6,766 bases of DNA. It comes from Rhodospirillaceae bacterium. Its GTDB lineage: Bacteria > Pseudomonadota > Alphaproteobacteria > UBA11136. Shown piece by piece: positions 6,122 to 6,766 of the stretch; the first letter of the stretch is position 1; the number at the start of each line of letters is the position of its first letter. The position numbers and the translations under genes are program-made. The notes under the pieces were generated by a model. It was not told the DNA's origin, ran no database searches, and was given only the letters and a program-made list of their open reading frames with translations. The stretch lies in contig NZAO01000073.1 in NCBI GenBank assembly GCA_002686135.1, positions 1 to 6,766 on the forward strand, written 5' to 3'.

Positions 6122-6766
6122 CTACTCCGTCACCAGCGGCGGCACCATACCGTGATGGAACAGCCAAGCCACGAAATAGGCCACCGGCGCGATCACCACC
6201 ACCAGCGCCAACCCGTAGAGCAGCGCCAGCCGCCCCATGCCCCGCAGCTTGCTAAAATCAGTCATCACCCCCATAGCGACGAAGGTGAGCATGAACATCA
6301 TCTTGCGCATGGGGCTTTGCACCGTGCCAGCCCCCACCTTAGCAGCGTCTATAAGGTCGGGCCAGAACACAGCAATGCCGGTATAGGTGAACCAACAAAG
6401 AACATACCCCAGGACGAATTTTGGAAACCTGAACCAGATTTCCGACAGCCCCACCGTGGGTTGACCGGGAGACCGCTCCACCCGATAGACCCAGATCAGG
6501 GCCAGAACGAAGGCCCAGACGCCGATGAACATGTCGATCCACAGCTTGGTCATGATCGAAGCGGTGAGAATCCACCCTTCCTCCCAGTTGGTGCCGCCAA
6601 GCGAGGCACGGGCACGCATCAGTTCGTCGAGGATAGCGCCGGCGGCCGCGTCAGCACCGTCGGTCTTCACCGTCATGCCCATGGCCGCGCCGTTGACGAT
6701 GGGCTGATCCGGGGCCACGGCCGTGTAGAAACCGGGAAGAACGATCAGTTCCAGCATGGCGTAGAC
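6122..6766 (-). CDS. YeiH/UPF0324-like putative sulfate or sulfite exporter, C-terminal part (5' end outside window)
   Basis: The frame is open to the right edge and 214 residues are visible. The first ATG in the window (6757) is probably internal, because hydrophobic sequence (VYAMLELIVLPGFYTAV) continues through the edge. Further membrane segments lie at about 77-94 (IDMFIGVWAFVLALIWVY), 114-135 (FPKFVLGYVLCWFTYTGIAVFW), 154-168 and 180-203 (LALLYGLALVVVIAPVAYFV). The motifs EIWFRFPKFVLGY and PMRKMMFMLTFVAMGVMTDFSKLR resemble the C-terminal half of the PF03601 family, annotated as putative sulfate exporters and including sulfite-export candidates from sulfonate degradation. The substrate is not shown by the sequence. 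A hydrophilic segment (about 22-70), poor in membrane character, separates the first helix from the rest, as in longer members of the family. It is an inner-membrane protein and the first visible gene of the right block. Confidence 0.78.
   Translation of the reverse strand, partial: VYAMLELIVLPGFYTAVAPDQPIVNGAAMGMTVKTDGADAAAGAILDELMRARASLGGTNWEEGWILTASIMTKLWIDMFIGVWAFVLALIWVYRVERSPGQPTVGLSEIWFRFPKFVLGYVLCWFTYTGIAVFWPDLIDAAKVGAGTVQSPMRKMMFMLTFVAMGVMTDFSKLRGMGRLALLYGLALVVVIAPVAYFVAWLFHHGMVPPLVTE

Noticed and set aside
1..6766. CRISPR array, insertion sequence, tRNA or phage genes
   Set aside because: The only repeats are TPR-coding, with no spacers, terminal inverted repeats, transposase motifs or cloverleaf sequence seen on either strand.

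Overview
The window is GC-rich, tightly packed bacterial DNA with every convincing gene on the minus strand, so transcription runs from right (6766) to left (1). The mix of protein families suggests a proteobacterium, most likely an alphaproteobacterium. It contains a TPR glycosyltransferase of the OGT/SPINDLY type beside a TPR protein resembling TPR-sulfotransferases, a YgjP-type metallopeptidase, and a YeiH-like exporter of the long type. The taxonomic call is an inference from family recognition only.

Right block (6766 to 4391), in transcription order: the C-terminal part of a YeiH/UPF0324-like putative sulfate/sulfite exporter; an unrecognised 86-residue soluble protein; msrB (methionine-R-sulfoxide reductase); and a qor-type zinc-independent quinone oxidoreductase. 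Gaps are 29, 28 and 6 bases, which is operon-like. The shared theme is plausibly sulfur or redox stress: sulfur oxyanion export, repair of oxidised methionine, and quinone/NADPH chemistry. A perfect 8-bp hairpin sits in the first gap, and its 3' arm runs into the Shine-Dalgarno sequence of the 86-residue gene, so it could tune translation.

Middle (4390 to 4139): a short intergenic stretch with an AT-rich core, a 10-base palindrome and a small stem-loop. It is followed by a very small gene for a single-span membrane peptide (37 or 52 residues, depending on the start).

Left block (4142 to 1): the micro-membrane protein overlaps a YgjP/M48-like zinc metallopeptidase by an ATGA junction. The metallopeptidase stop (TAA) is followed with no gap by the ATG of a 753-residue protein with nine TPRs and a glycosyltransferase-41 domain. 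After a 131-base gap comes a second TPR protein, cut by the left window edge. Its TPR array and linker look like those of TPR-sulfotransferases, so the missing C-terminus may carry a sulfotransferase domain. Together the two TPR enzymes suggest a protein- or surface-modification locus. No tRNA, rRNA, CRISPR array or insertion sequence was seen, and no intergenic gap exceeds 140 bases.
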